Of a DNA stretch of 29,839 bases, positions 1-7,078 are shown in pieces. The notes under the pieces were generated by a model, which worked only from the letters and a program-made list of their open reading frames with translations, searched no databases and was not told where the DNA came from. Position 1 is the first letter of the stretch. Every line of letters begins with the position of its first letter. The translations under genes and the position numbers were made by a program. Source of the stretch: a virus; IMG/VR virus record IMGVR_UViG_3300008113_000485, positions 1 to 29,839 of that record; one strand, given 5' to 3'.

Positions 1-93
1 GCGTTGAAAGCGGGATTAACTAACGCAGTTAATGATAGACCTGTAGACAGATCTGCTAAACAAGAAATTCAAAAACTAATTAAACAACTTTAA
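1..93 (+). CDS. 3' end of an unidentified gene (partial)
   Basis: The + strand is open in frame 1 from the first base to a TAA at 91-93, giving 30 residues of C-terminus ending in LIKQL. It is rich in Lys and Gln and looks helical, with no recognisable motif. Its stop overlaps the stop of the - strand gp51-like frame (90-92), so the two genes converge tail to tail with no spacer and no terminator. Such tight packing is normal in phage genomes. The product cannot be named from this fragment. Confidence 0.55.
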   Translation, partial: ALKAGLTNAVNDRPVDRSAKQEIQKLIKQL

Positions 94-317
94 AAGAACG
101 GTAGTCCTGATTTTTTAGTTGTTTCTAAATTTTCTTTAATGATCTCTCCGATGATCATGCGTTCATCGTTTGTTAAATTAAGGACGTCTTGATAGCTCAT
201 GCCGCGCATATACCAGCACATCTTCAAGAGATCTTTCTTGAGCTCCTGTCCTTCTTTTTCTAATGCCTTAACATACTGTAGGATCTCCGGACGGGAGAGA
301 TTTAAGATCCTACTCCG
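90..317 (-). CDS. gp51-like baseplate hub assembly frame, probably expressed as a -1 frameshift extension of gp26
   Basis: Read on the - strand, this frame encodes 75 residues, beginning RSRILNLSRPEILQ, passing through KMCWYMRG and ending ENLETTKKSGLPFF. The C-terminal pattern resembles the small gp51-type hub assembly protein that follows gp26 in many T4-like phages; this is recalled family knowledge, not a search result. No ATG, GTG or TTG occurs in this frame before the middle of the protein, so it has no ordinary start. It lies in the -1 frame of gp26 and is entered at a slippery site (317-323) backed by a stem-loop (278-313). The likely product is a gp26-gp51 fusion of about 360 aa. The alternative is initiation on a rare ATC at 308-306. 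The reading frame is certain, the name moderate, and the expression mode inferred. Confidence 0.6.
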   Translation of the reverse strand, partial: RSRILNLSRPEILQYVKALEKEGQELKKDLLKMCWYMRGMSYQDVLNLTNDERMIIGEIIKENLETTKKSGLPFF

Positions 318-323
318 AAAAAA
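278..323 (-). promoter_or_regulatory. Candidate programmed -1 ribosomal frameshift signal
   Basis: On the - strand the gp26 frame contains the heptamer T TTT TTC (323-317), which fits the X XXY YYZ slippery rule in the correct phase. Three bases later a perfect 9-bp stem begins: GTAGGATCT (313-305) pairs with AGATCCTAC (286-278) across an 18-base loop. The loop contains the gp26 TAA stop (304-302) and a smaller nested TCTCC/GGAGA pairing. Slippage by -1 leads straight into the start-less gp51-like frame. The spacer is shorter than the usual 5-9 bases, so the lowest pairs may need to open. Confidence 0.6.
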
Positions 324-1171
324 TTTGTTTGATCCATTGTCAACTCAACATCAAATGTAGTTTCACATTCTTGACAACTAACTGTTTGAGCTTTTAGAGC
401 AATCTCATCTTTTAATTTAGTAATGTGTTCATTAATACCGTTGAATACCGCTGTTGGACTGTTGTTAACAAATTCTTGAATTTGTTCTTGATCAGTTACA
501 AGATCAGTTGGTGTTTGAATACTGGTGATACAACCAGTAACAATGTCAACGGTAAGCTCAGTTAGTTTGACAAAACTCAATCCAAATCGTTCAATTTTTT
601 CTTCATCTGTTAACGATTCATCATTGACAATAGAAATAATTTTTTGTTGTTCAAGACTTCTAATTGCTGTCTTTGTGATTTCTTTGTAGTTGTATGGTCT
701 AATACTGATTACCAAAGGACCAACAGGGATTTCTTTTACATATTGGAATTGAGAAGCTCTGTCTAGATAGTGAACTAGATTGATTTGATAATCGTTAGAG
801 TGATCACAGCTAGGACATATTGATGATACTTCCATCTCCTCACCGTATGTGGCAATTCGTATTGCAATTAACACAGCATCTAGATCAATACTGGGCATTA
901 GCCAAGGATCTTTAATTGAAGGTATACAACTCTTGATAACTTCAACAGTGGCTTGACCGTTCATTAACGCATCAGGTGACTTAAAAATTAACTCGTCTTT
1001 AGCTGTCATAGCATAAACTGCATACTCGTCAATTTGGCTGTGATCCAGGATACCATCAGGATAAAACTCGCCGTTACTAGGCAATTTCAAATACAACTTA
1101 GGCTGTCTGAAATACCCGGCAAGCGGATTAACAGGCTTAGCCGTTGGCTGTGGAATTGTTTGTTCTGGCAT
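302..1171 (-). CDS. 26: gp26-like baseplate hub subunit
   Basis: This 289-aa protein matches the gp26 / T4 baseplate protein family in overall character. It has an N-terminal part with PKLYLKLPSNGEFYP, a central region with DALMNGQATVEVIKSC, then two cysteine pairs, CPSC (about residue 119) and CQEC near residue 268, which look like a split zinc ribbon. In T4, gp26 is needed to build the central hub of the baseplate, onto which the tail tube and tape measure assemble. The ATG at 1171 has a good ribosome site (CGGAG, about 8 bases upstream on the - strand), and a TATAAATA late promoter lies just beyond at 1212-1205. The last residues (NFFGVGS) overlap the candidate frameshift signal. T4 gp26 is 208 aa; longer forms are common in aquatic relatives. 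Confidence 0.82.
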   Translation of the reverse strand: MPEQTIPQPTAKPVNPLAGYFRQPKLYLKLPSNGEFYPDGILDHSQIDEYAVYAMTAKDELIFKSPDALMNGQATVEVIKSCIPSIKDPWLMPSIDLDAVLIAIRIATYGEEMEVSSICPSCDHSNDYQINLVHYLDRASQFQYVKEIPVGPLVISIRPYNYKEITKTAIRSLEQQKIISIVNDESLTDEEKIERFGLSFVKLTELTVDIVTGCITSIQTPTDLVTDQEQIQEFVNNSPTAVFNGINEHITKLKDEIALKAQTVSCQECETTFDVELTMDQTNFFGVGS

Positions 1172-1182
1172 TTTTTTACTCC

Positions 1183-1190
1183 GATAAATA
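1183..1190 (+). promoter_or_regulatory. Late promoter-like GATAAATA for the tape-measure gene and head operon
   Basis: GATAAATA differs from the T4 late box only at the first base. It lies 50 bases upstream of the ATG at 1241 and overlaps the region between the divergent genes. The same GATAAATA form recurs at 11070 and 23762, which supports it as this phage's own late consensus. Confidence 0.55.
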
Positions 1191-1204
1191 AATGTGTATA
1201 AGTC

Positions 1205-1212
1205 TATTTATA
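1205..1212 (-). promoter_or_regulatory. Late promoter, perfect TATAAATA, for gp26
   Basis: The - strand reads TATAAATA, the exact T4 late-promoter consensus recognised by the phage gp55/gp33/gp45 machinery in T4. It is about 33 bases upstream of the gp26 ATG, leaving a short leader that holds the ribosome site. It is divergent from the + strand box at 1183-1190. Confidence 0.7.
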
Positions 1213-1240
1213 TGCGCATTTTTTGAGGTCTAAATTAATT

Positions 1241-4200
1241 ATGGCAGATGTATATGGCGCTATTGGTGATCAACCAGTAGAACTAAACAACGCAGCAACC
1301 GAAGCAACGCTCAAAGCTCTGCTTGCCACAATGACGGCTATGATGAATAGTCAGTCAAAAAACACTAAAAAAGACAAAAAGATACAGACTGATCTTGAAG
1401 CAGAACTGCGCAGACTAGCCAAAGCTAGCAAAGACTCATCTAAAGCTAGAGAAAACGAGACAGCAGCAGTCAAAGACAACACCGAAGAGCAGACAAAAAA
1501 TACCGCTGCTCAAAAGAAAGCAGCAGCCGCACAGAAAAAATATATTGAAGAATTAGAAGATTCAATTGTTATTTTAGAAAAACTAGCAAATGGATTGGAG
1601 CAAGCTGTTACTGGCCTATCAAGTATTATGACCAGTTTTTCTACAATGGGCAATAGTGTAACTGCTGCTGCGGCAACGTTTAATCATATTCCGATAGCAG
1701 GTAGACTGCTATCTAGTGTGTTTGGAGCTGTTGCCCAAGCAGCTGATCGAAGTATGACAGCGTTTCAAAAATCGGCCAGTGTTGGCGCAAACTTTGGCGG
1801 CAGTATTACTGACATGATTGATTCTGCCACAGGTGCTGGTTTAACTTTTGATGCGTTTAGTGGTATTATTGCAAAGAATGGCGAAAGTGTTGCGTTATTA
1901 GGACAAGGATCAGCTGACGGTGCAAAACGATTAGGCGAGTTGGGTAAACAAATTCGTAAAAGTGGGGTGGCTGATGAGTTGTATCGTATGGGATACTCTA
2001 CCGAAGATATTAACAACGGATTAGCTTCATTTGGTGGTCGACTTGCCAAAGGTGGTGCATTACAAAAAATGACCACTGAACAGATTGCATCTGTTACTGG
2101 TAACTATCTCAAAGAATTAAATGCAGTAGCAACGCTTACTGGACAAAGTAAAGAAGCATTGCAAGAACAAGAAAATGCTCGCATGGCCGATGCGCAATAT
2201 TTAAATTTAAAAAATAAGTTAGATGCTGATGGTCAAAAGAATTTAGAAATATTGATGGCTAGTATTCCAGCAGGAATGCAAGCAGGAGCCAAAGAAGTTT
2301 TAGCCACAGGCACAGCTACTACAGAAGCAGGACAACAATTTTTAGTCTTTATGAAAAATTCTGGTAGAAGTTTACAATCGTTAGGTAAAACTGCCGAAAG
2401 AACCGGAACTATTACTACAGATGCGGTAATACAAAATGCAAATCTTATACAATCCGAAGGAAAAGCATTATCAAAATCTAGTCTAGGAGGAGTTGCTGCA
2501 AAATTTATTCCAGAACTAAACGGAATAATGGTAGCATCAAATACACTTGCATCACGTCAAACAGATTTGGGCACAGAGATAAAAGGACAGATTGCCGCAG
2601 CAGCAGAGCGAAAGAAACAAGAAAAAGAATTGCTAGATAAAGGATTAGATCCCGCATCGATGGAGAAGTTTAAGCAACAGATTGCTGCAACCAGCAACGA
2701 ATTTACAAAAATGCTAGCAGGAATTTTACCAGCAATGATGGGAGCATTTACGCTACTTGCAGATTTTACTAAAACGTTCTTGGTACCTATATTTGTGTAT
2801 CTAGCGACAAATATTAAAGCAGTTGTTGCTACTATGATTGCTCTTAAAGTTGCCCAGTTGGCATATAAAGCATCGCTTGCAATTGAAAGAGCCAAAGTAA
2901 ATCAACGAGGCTCGTCGGCGCTAAATCCAATGCATGTAACTACCAACGGTAAAGGCGGCCTAGGTGACGGACCTGATGGTAAAGATAAAGATGGTAAAGA
3001 TAAAAAAGGATCTAAAGGATCTAAAGGTCTAAAGACACTTGGCCGACTCGGCGGCGGTGTTGCTGCGGTAACTGCAATTGCAGGAATGGGAATGGAATTA
3101 AGCGAGATTAGCGACGAGTTAAAAGATGGAAAGATATCTGAAGACCAAGCTAAACAAAAAAAATCAGAAGCAGTCGGAGGCGGCGTAGGTAGCGCAGCAG
3201 GCGGAGCAGGTGGTACACTGGCAGGCGCAACTATTGGTACATTAATATTCCCAGGCGTCGGTACTGTGATCGGTGGTATCATTGGTGGTGTATTAGGTAG
3301 TAAGGGTGGGGACTTCCTTGGTAGAAAAGTTGCTGGCAAATACGCTGAGCCAAAATCAGATGTAAAGGGATTAGGCAAAGTTGCAGCGCAATTTGAATCT
3401 GGTGGAAATTCGGGTTCAGTATCAACTGGGCACGGCGATCACGGTGGCAAGAGCTACGGATCGTTCCAGTTATCAAGCAAAACAGGTGACGTTGACAAGT
3501 TCTTACAAAAATCTGGGTATGCAAGTCAATTTCAAGGTATGCAGGTTGGGTCAGCAGCATTTGACGCTCAGTGGAAAAAACTTGGGAAAGAAGATACTAA
3601 ATTTGGCGAAGCTCAATCAGCACACGCTAAAACAACTCACTATGATCCGCAAATGGCAAAATTACAAAACAGCGGAATTGATTTGTCTAAAAAAGGGTTT
3701 GGCGTACAAGAAGCAATTATGTCAACTGCCAATCAATATGGTGCAAACACTGAAACTATAATCAAAGCTCTTAAAGGTAAAGACACCAATAAGATGAATG
3801 ATAAAGAAATCATTGACGCTATTCAAGACTATAAAGCAGAAAATGTTAAAACAAACTTTAGAAGCAGTTCGGAAGCAGTTAAGGCCGGTGTTACAAAACG
3901 AATTAATCAAGAAAGACAAGCATTATACAAAGCAAATGAGGGCGGTGGTGTAGTAGTCAATGATCCGGTAACAGCTAAAAAAGAAGACAAGCCAACCACA
4001 GCAGTTGCAACAGCTAAAACAGAAAATACACCAAAAGCTTCAGATACTCAAACAGCATTAGCTAAACCAAAAGAAGCCAAAGAACTTGTAAAAGCCACAG
4101 CGGTAAACACTCCAACTGCTTCTGCGGTCCAAACAGCATTAGCTAAACCAAAAGAAGCAGAAGCTGCTTCATCAACTGGCCTTGCAGCTAATCCAATGGA

Positions 4201-4417
4201 ATCATTGAAACAAGGGCTAGCAGGTACTCAACAAACAGCACTGGGAGGACCTACTGGTCCTGCCGGCTCTCAAGAATCACCGGCTGTACTACTTTCTAGC
4301 TTAAATAGTAAGATGGAACAATTAATTAAAATTCAAATTGGTGCAAAAGACACTGGAGAAAAACAATTAAGAAAGACTGGCAACACAGACATGTTCACTA
4401 ACATAGCTACTGCTTAA
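1241..4417 (+). CDS. Tape-measure-like virion protein with peptidoglycan-hydrolase-like domain
   Basis: I chose the ATG at 1241 (1058 aa) because GAGGT precedes it; an in-frame TTG at 1223 has no ribosome site. In order: Lys/Glu/Ala-rich coiled-coil-like region (residues 25-125); Gly/Ala-rich helical body; hydrophobic stretch (about 490-545); Lys/Gly linker; glycine-zipper segment (about 645-700); then a lysozyme/transglycosylase-like domain starting FESGGNSG (Glu about 719, the likely catalytic acid) followed by GDHGGKSYGSFQLS; and a Thr/Ala/Lys-rich tail with a duplicated TALAKPKEA. Membrane-like segments, coiled coils and an internal muralytic domain together are typical of tape measures that also open the cell wall during DNA entry. 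It is divergent from hub gene 26 and directly upstream of the portal. It could instead be a separate virion-associated lysozyme. No match to T4 gp29 is visible by eye. Confidence 0.6.
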   Translation: MADVYGAIGDQPVELNNAATEATLKALLATMTAMMNSQSKNTKKDKKIQTDLEAELRRLAKASKDSSKARENETAAVKDNTEEQTKNTAAQKKAAAAQKKYIEELEDSIVILEKLANGLEQAVTGLSSIMTSFSTMGNSVTAAAATFNHIPIAGRLLSSVFGAVAQAADRSMTAFQKSASVGANFGGSITDMIDSATGAGLTFDAFSGIIAKNGESVALLGQGSADGAKRLGELGKQIRKSGVADELYRMGYSTEDINNGLASFGGRLAKGGALQKMTTEQIASVTGNYLKELNAVATLTGQSKEALQEQENARMADAQYLNLKNKLDADGQKNLEILMASIPAGMQAGAKEVLATGTATTEAGQQFLVFMKNSGRSLQSLGKTAERTGTITTDAVIQNANLIQSEGKALSKSSLGGVAAKFIPELNGIMVASNTLASRQTDLGTEIKGQIAAAAERKKQEKELLDKGLDPASMEKFKQQIAATSNEFTKMLAGILPAMMGAFTLLADFTKTFLVPIFVYLATNIKAVVATMIALKVAQLAYKASLAIERAKVNQRGSSALNPMHVTTNGKGGLGDGPDGKDKDGKDKKGSKGSKGLKTLGRLGGGVAAVTAIAGMGMELSEISDELKDGKISEDQAKQKKSEAVGGGVGSAAGGAGGTLAGATIGTLIFPGVGTVIGGIIGGVLGSKGGDFLGRKVAGKYAEPKSDVKGLGKVAAQFESGGNSGSVSTGHGDHGGKSYGSFQLSSKTGDVDKFLQKSGYASQFQGMQVGSAAFDAQWKKLGKEDTKFGEAQSAHAKTTHYDPQMAKLQNSGIDLSKKGFGVQEAIMSTANQYGANTETIIKALKGKDTNKMNDKEIIDAIQDYKAENVKTNFRSSSEAVKAGVTKRINQERQALYKANEGGGVVVNDPVTAKKEDKPTTAVATAKTENTPKASDTQTALAKPKEAKELVKATAVNTPTASAVQTALAKPKEAEAASSTGLAANPMESLKQGLAGTQQTALGGPTGPAGSQESPAVLLSSLNSKMEQLIKIQIGAKDTGEKQLRKTGNTDMFTNIATA
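4049..4158 (+). repeat. Two identical 29-bp direct repeats in the tape-measure-like gene
   Basis: Bases 4049-4077 and 4130-4158 are identical over 29 bp and encode QTALAKPKEA twice. The repeats are 81 bp (27 codons) apart, so recombination between them would keep the frame and change the length of the flexible tail. Confidence 0.85.
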
Positions 4418-4431
4418 TTGGATAAAAAAAT

Positions 4432-6141
4432 ATGAGTTGGAAAAAATACTTTACCCCTGTAAGCGTTAACAATCAAGCTGGAGGATTTAGCCCAATTAGT
4501 GGCGGAAGTCGTCCCGGACCAGCACATACAAACTACAGTTCTTATCTTCCTGATGTTTATGCAGGATCACCAAATCGTGTTGAACGATATATTCAATATG
4601 ATACAATGGACATGGATTCAGAAGTTAACGCTGCTTTAGATATTCTTGCAGAGTTCTGCACTCAAAAAGACAAAGAAAATAATACACCTTTCCAGTTGTT
4701 CTTTAAAGGAAAACCCACAGCTACTGAAGTTAAAATTCTAAAAGAAAGTCTTCAGAAGTGGGTTAAACAACAACAATTTGATATTAGAACATTCCGTGTT
4801 GTGCGCAATACTTTCAAGTACGGCGACTGTTTTTTCATCCGCGATCCTGAAACTAAAAAATTATTATACATTGATCCAGTAAAAGTTACCAAAGTAATTG
4901 TTAATGAATCCACAGGCAAAACTCCTGAACAATATGTATTAAAAGACATTAATTTTAATTTTGTATCATTAGTAGCTACACAACCACATAATACAACAAA
5001 TACAAGTCCGAGCGGAACTAGCTCTTATACCAGTGGAGGTGGGTTTGGCAAAGGCATGGTAGGCGATGCTGCTCGCCCTCCAGGAACACGTTTTCAAAAT
5101 CAAACAAATGAAATTACTGTAGATGCAAAACACATCGTACATATTAGTTTGAGTGAAGGGTTAGATCAAAACTTTCCGTTTGGTAATAGTCTACTGGAAT
5201 CAGTATTCAAAGTCTACAAGCAGAAAGAATTGCTTGAAGATGCAATTATTATCTATCGTATACAACGAGCTCCTGAGCGTAGAATTTTCTATGTTGACGT
5301 GGGTAACATGCCGGCACACATGGCCATGGCATTTGTAGAACGTGTTAAAAACGAAATCCAACAAAGACGTATTCCTAGCTCAACAGGTGGTGGCAATAAT
5401 ATGATCGATGCCAGTTACAATCCGTTAAGTGTCAACGAAGATTACTTCTTTCCGCAGACAGCAGAAGGTCGTGGATCCAAAGTTGAAACACTTCCAGGTG
5501 GTACCAACCTAGGTGAAATTACAGATCTGCGATACTTTACCAACAAGCTATTCCGTGCTTTGCGCATTCCAAGCAGCTACTTGCCAACATCTGTTGATGA
5601 TGCTAGTAACACAGTAACTGACGGAAAAGTAGGCACAGCATACATTCAAGAGCTACGTTTCAATGAATATTGCAAACGCCTACAGAACTTAATTACTCCA
5701 ACTCTAGACTTAGAATTTAAAATTTGGATGGAATCAAACGGTGTAAACATTGATTCAAGTTTATTTGAATTACGTTTTAATCAGCCGCAGAACTTTGCTG
5801 CATATCGTCAATCAGAGCTTGATACTGCTCGTGCAGCAACATACAGTACAGTTGCAGAAATCCCACATCTTTCTAAACGTTTTGCACTAAAACGCTTCTT
5901 AGGTTTATCAGAAGAAGAGATTAAAGAAAACGAATTGATGTGGAGAGAAGAGAACGGTAATAAACTAAAAATTGTAGGAGATGCCGCTAGCGAAATGAGA
6001 GGTATTGGCATCACTCCGTCAACTATCAGTGCAGAAGCAGGTGCAGCAGACGCAGAAGCACCCGACAATTTAGCTGCAGAAGTTCCTGCAGAAGGTGCAG
6101 AAACCTCACAGCCTGTGGCACCACCTCCAGCCGGTCAGTAA
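4432..6141 (+). CDS. 20: gp20 portal vertex protein
   Basis: This 569-aa protein has the hallmarks of the T4 gp20 portal: N-terminal YDTMDMDSEVNAALDILAEF, the clip/stem region with FRVVRNTFKYGDCFF, HIVHISLSEG, IYRIQRAPERRIFYVDVGNM, and LPGGTNLGEITDLRYF followed by the LRIPSSYLP helix. Twelve copies form the ring at the unique capsid vertex that starts prohead assembly and through which terminase packs DNA. The C-terminus is an Ala/Glu/Pro-rich extension (about residues 530-569). T4 gp20 is 524 aa. The gene begins 14 bases after the previous stop; the upstream GGAT is a poor ribosome site, so translational coupling is likely. Identity is secure. Confidence 0.96.
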   Translation: MSWKKYFTPVSVNNQAGGFSPISGGSRPGPAHTNYSSYLPDVYAGSPNRVERYIQYDTMDMDSEVNAALDILAEFCTQKDKENNTPFQLFFKGKPTATEVKILKESLQKWVKQQQFDIRTFRVVRNTFKYGDCFFIRDPETKKLLYIDPVKVTKVIVNESTGKTPEQYVLKDINFNFVSLVATQPHNTTNTSPSGTSSYTSGGGFGKGMVGDAARPPGTRFQNQTNEITVDAKHIVHISLSEGLDQNFPFGNSLLESVFKVYKQKELLEDAIIIYRIQRAPERRIFYVDVGNMPAHMAMAFVERVKNEIQQRRIPSSTGGGNNMIDASYNPLSVNEDYFFPQTAEGRGSKVETLPGGTNLGEITDLRYFTNKLFRALRIPSSYLPTSVDDASNTVTDGKVGTAYIQELRFNEYCKRLQNLITPTLDLEFKIWMESNGVNIDSSLFELRFNQPQNFAAYRQSELDTARAATYSTVAEIPHLSKRFALKRFLGLSEEEIKENELMWREENGNKLKIVGDAASEMRGIGITPSTISAEAGAADAEAPDNLAAEVPAEGAETSQPVAPPPAGQ

Positions 6142-6147
6142 TAAATA
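6140..6147 (+). promoter_or_regulatory. Late promoter-like AATAAATA at the gp20 stop
   Basis: AATAAATA overlaps the portal stop codon and ends five bases before the ATG at 6152. A T4-type start point would fall at or inside that ATG, so the transcript would be leaderless for the next gene but would serve the genes beyond it. Confidence 0.35.
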
Positions 6148-6151
6148 CATT

Positions 6152-6400
6152 ATGCTCCTACGTGAATTCTTTTATTTTAACGACAATACCAATGACTTTT
6201 CAGTCGATCAACGATATGAAAACTCTAAAGACAGTTCTGTGGTCAAAAAATCAGACACACGTAAACTACGTTTAACTCTTAAACAAATAAACCAGCTGCG
6301 AATACAAAGCGAAGCTCATGATTTTGAAGAAGAATCAGAAAGAGCTTTTATACAACAAATGTACGGTACCCCAGTTGAAGCAGACCAACCCGCAGAATGA
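6152..6400 (+). CDS. Small conserved-position protein between portal and core genes (gp67 position)
   Basis: The 82-aa product starts MLLREFFYFNDN and contains a charged helical middle (KLRLTLKQINQLR), then an acidic stretch and QQMYGTPVEADQPAE. It sits between gp20 and the acidic core protein, where T4 has the 80-aa prohead core protein gp67, so a head-core role is plausible, but I see no clear sequence match to gp67. I rejected a longer in-frame start at 6095 because it lies inside the portal gene and the relative-like start MLLREFF is at 6152. There is no ribosome site in front of the ATG. Its 3' end overlaps the next gene. Confidence 0.7.
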   Translation: MLLREFFYFNDNTNDFSVDQRYENSKDSSVVKKSDTRKLRLTLKQINQLRIQSEAHDFEEESERAFIQQMYGTPVEADQPAE

Positions 6401-7010
6401 ACCCGCTTTCGTATTAGGTAATGGCAGAAGTAGACTACACGTAGATGCTCCTTCGCTATTATTGCACGGCACTGTATATGCTTGTAATGCTGTTTACAGA
6501 GAATTTGATCCTGACTTTTTAATAGCTGTTGATGTTAAGATGGTTAACGAAATCATTTCAGCAGGATATCATAAAACCCACAGTGTTTGGTCCAATCCTA
6601 ATAAAGGAATTAACGCTAAGAGCGGAATTAATTACTTTCATCCACATAAAGGATGGAGTAGTGGTCCAACAGCATTGCACTTTGCCTGCGAGCGTGGACA
6701 TAAAGAAGTGTACATATTTGGGTTTGACTACCAAGGAATTGGCGGAAAATTCAATAATGTATATGCTAATACTTTTAATTACAAACGCAGCGAAGACGTT
6801 GCAACTTATCACGGAAATTGGTTGAGCCAAACAGAAAAAACAGTTAGAGATCACAGATATACTCAGTTTTATCGAGTTATAGAATCCGGCGGGTTTATTC
6901 CTGACAAACTGGCAAACTCAAACATAACACATATATCCTTTGACGAATTTGCACAAAAGTTTCCGGGTACTATATATGCAGATGAAACCATTCAAAAAAG
7001 TATCATTTAA
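6318..7010 (+). CDS. Phage protein with Rossmann-like NGRSR motif (DUF115/MptE-like?), start uncertain
   Basis: The recognisable protein begins PAFVLGNGRSRLHVD and continues with VYACNAVYREFDPDFLIAVDVKM, GPTALHFACERGHKEVYIFGFDY and a C-terminal DEFAQKFPG. The N-terminal VLGNG loop and the alternating hydrophobic strands suggest a Rossmann-type nucleotide-binding fold like that of DUF115/MptE-related proteins, common as unassigned genes in aquatic T4-like phages. Function is unknown. The only in-frame ATG (6318) is deep inside the previous gene and adds about 29 unlikely residues. An ATGA overlap at 6397-6400 would be the natural start (MNPAFVLGNG), but one C is missing from the following C run, putting it out of frame. 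See the finding. Confidence 0.7.
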   Translation: MILKKNQKELLYNKCTVPQLKQTNPQNEPAFVLGNGRSRLHVDAPSLLLHGTVYACNAVYREFDPDFLIAVDVKMVNEIISAGYHKTHSVWSNPNKGINAKSGINYFHPHKGWSSGPTALHFACERGHKEVYIFGFDYQGIGGKFNNVYANTFNYKRSEDVATYHGNWLSQTEKTVRDHRYTQFYRVIESGGFIPDKLANSNITHISFDEFAQKFPGTIYADETIQKSII

Positions 7011-7030
7011 CACCAAATTGTAATCATTGA

Positions 7031-7038
7031 GTTAAATA
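7031..7038 (+). promoter_or_regulatory. Late promoter-like GTTAAATA before the core/protease/scaffold/capsid genes
   Basis: GTTAAATA lies 41 bases before the ATG at 7079 in the 68-base gap between genes, leaving a leader with a strong AAGGAG ribosome site at about 7065. It would allow high late expression of the core, protease, scaffold and capsid genes. Confidence 0.4.
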
Positions 7039-7078
7039 AAATGTATGACAGCCTACCCATCTTTAAGGAGAATATAAC

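Noticed and set aside
306-308. ATC as a simple start codon for the gp51-like frame
   Set aside because: ATC initiation is very rare, and the GGAG before it is already part of the stem. The heptamer-plus-stem explanation fits better, though this is not excluded.
2902-3378. 158-codon - strand frame within the tape-measure-like gene
   Set aside because: Its Pro/Ser-rich composition mirrors the Gly/Ala-rich + strand gene; no start signal or independent coding character.
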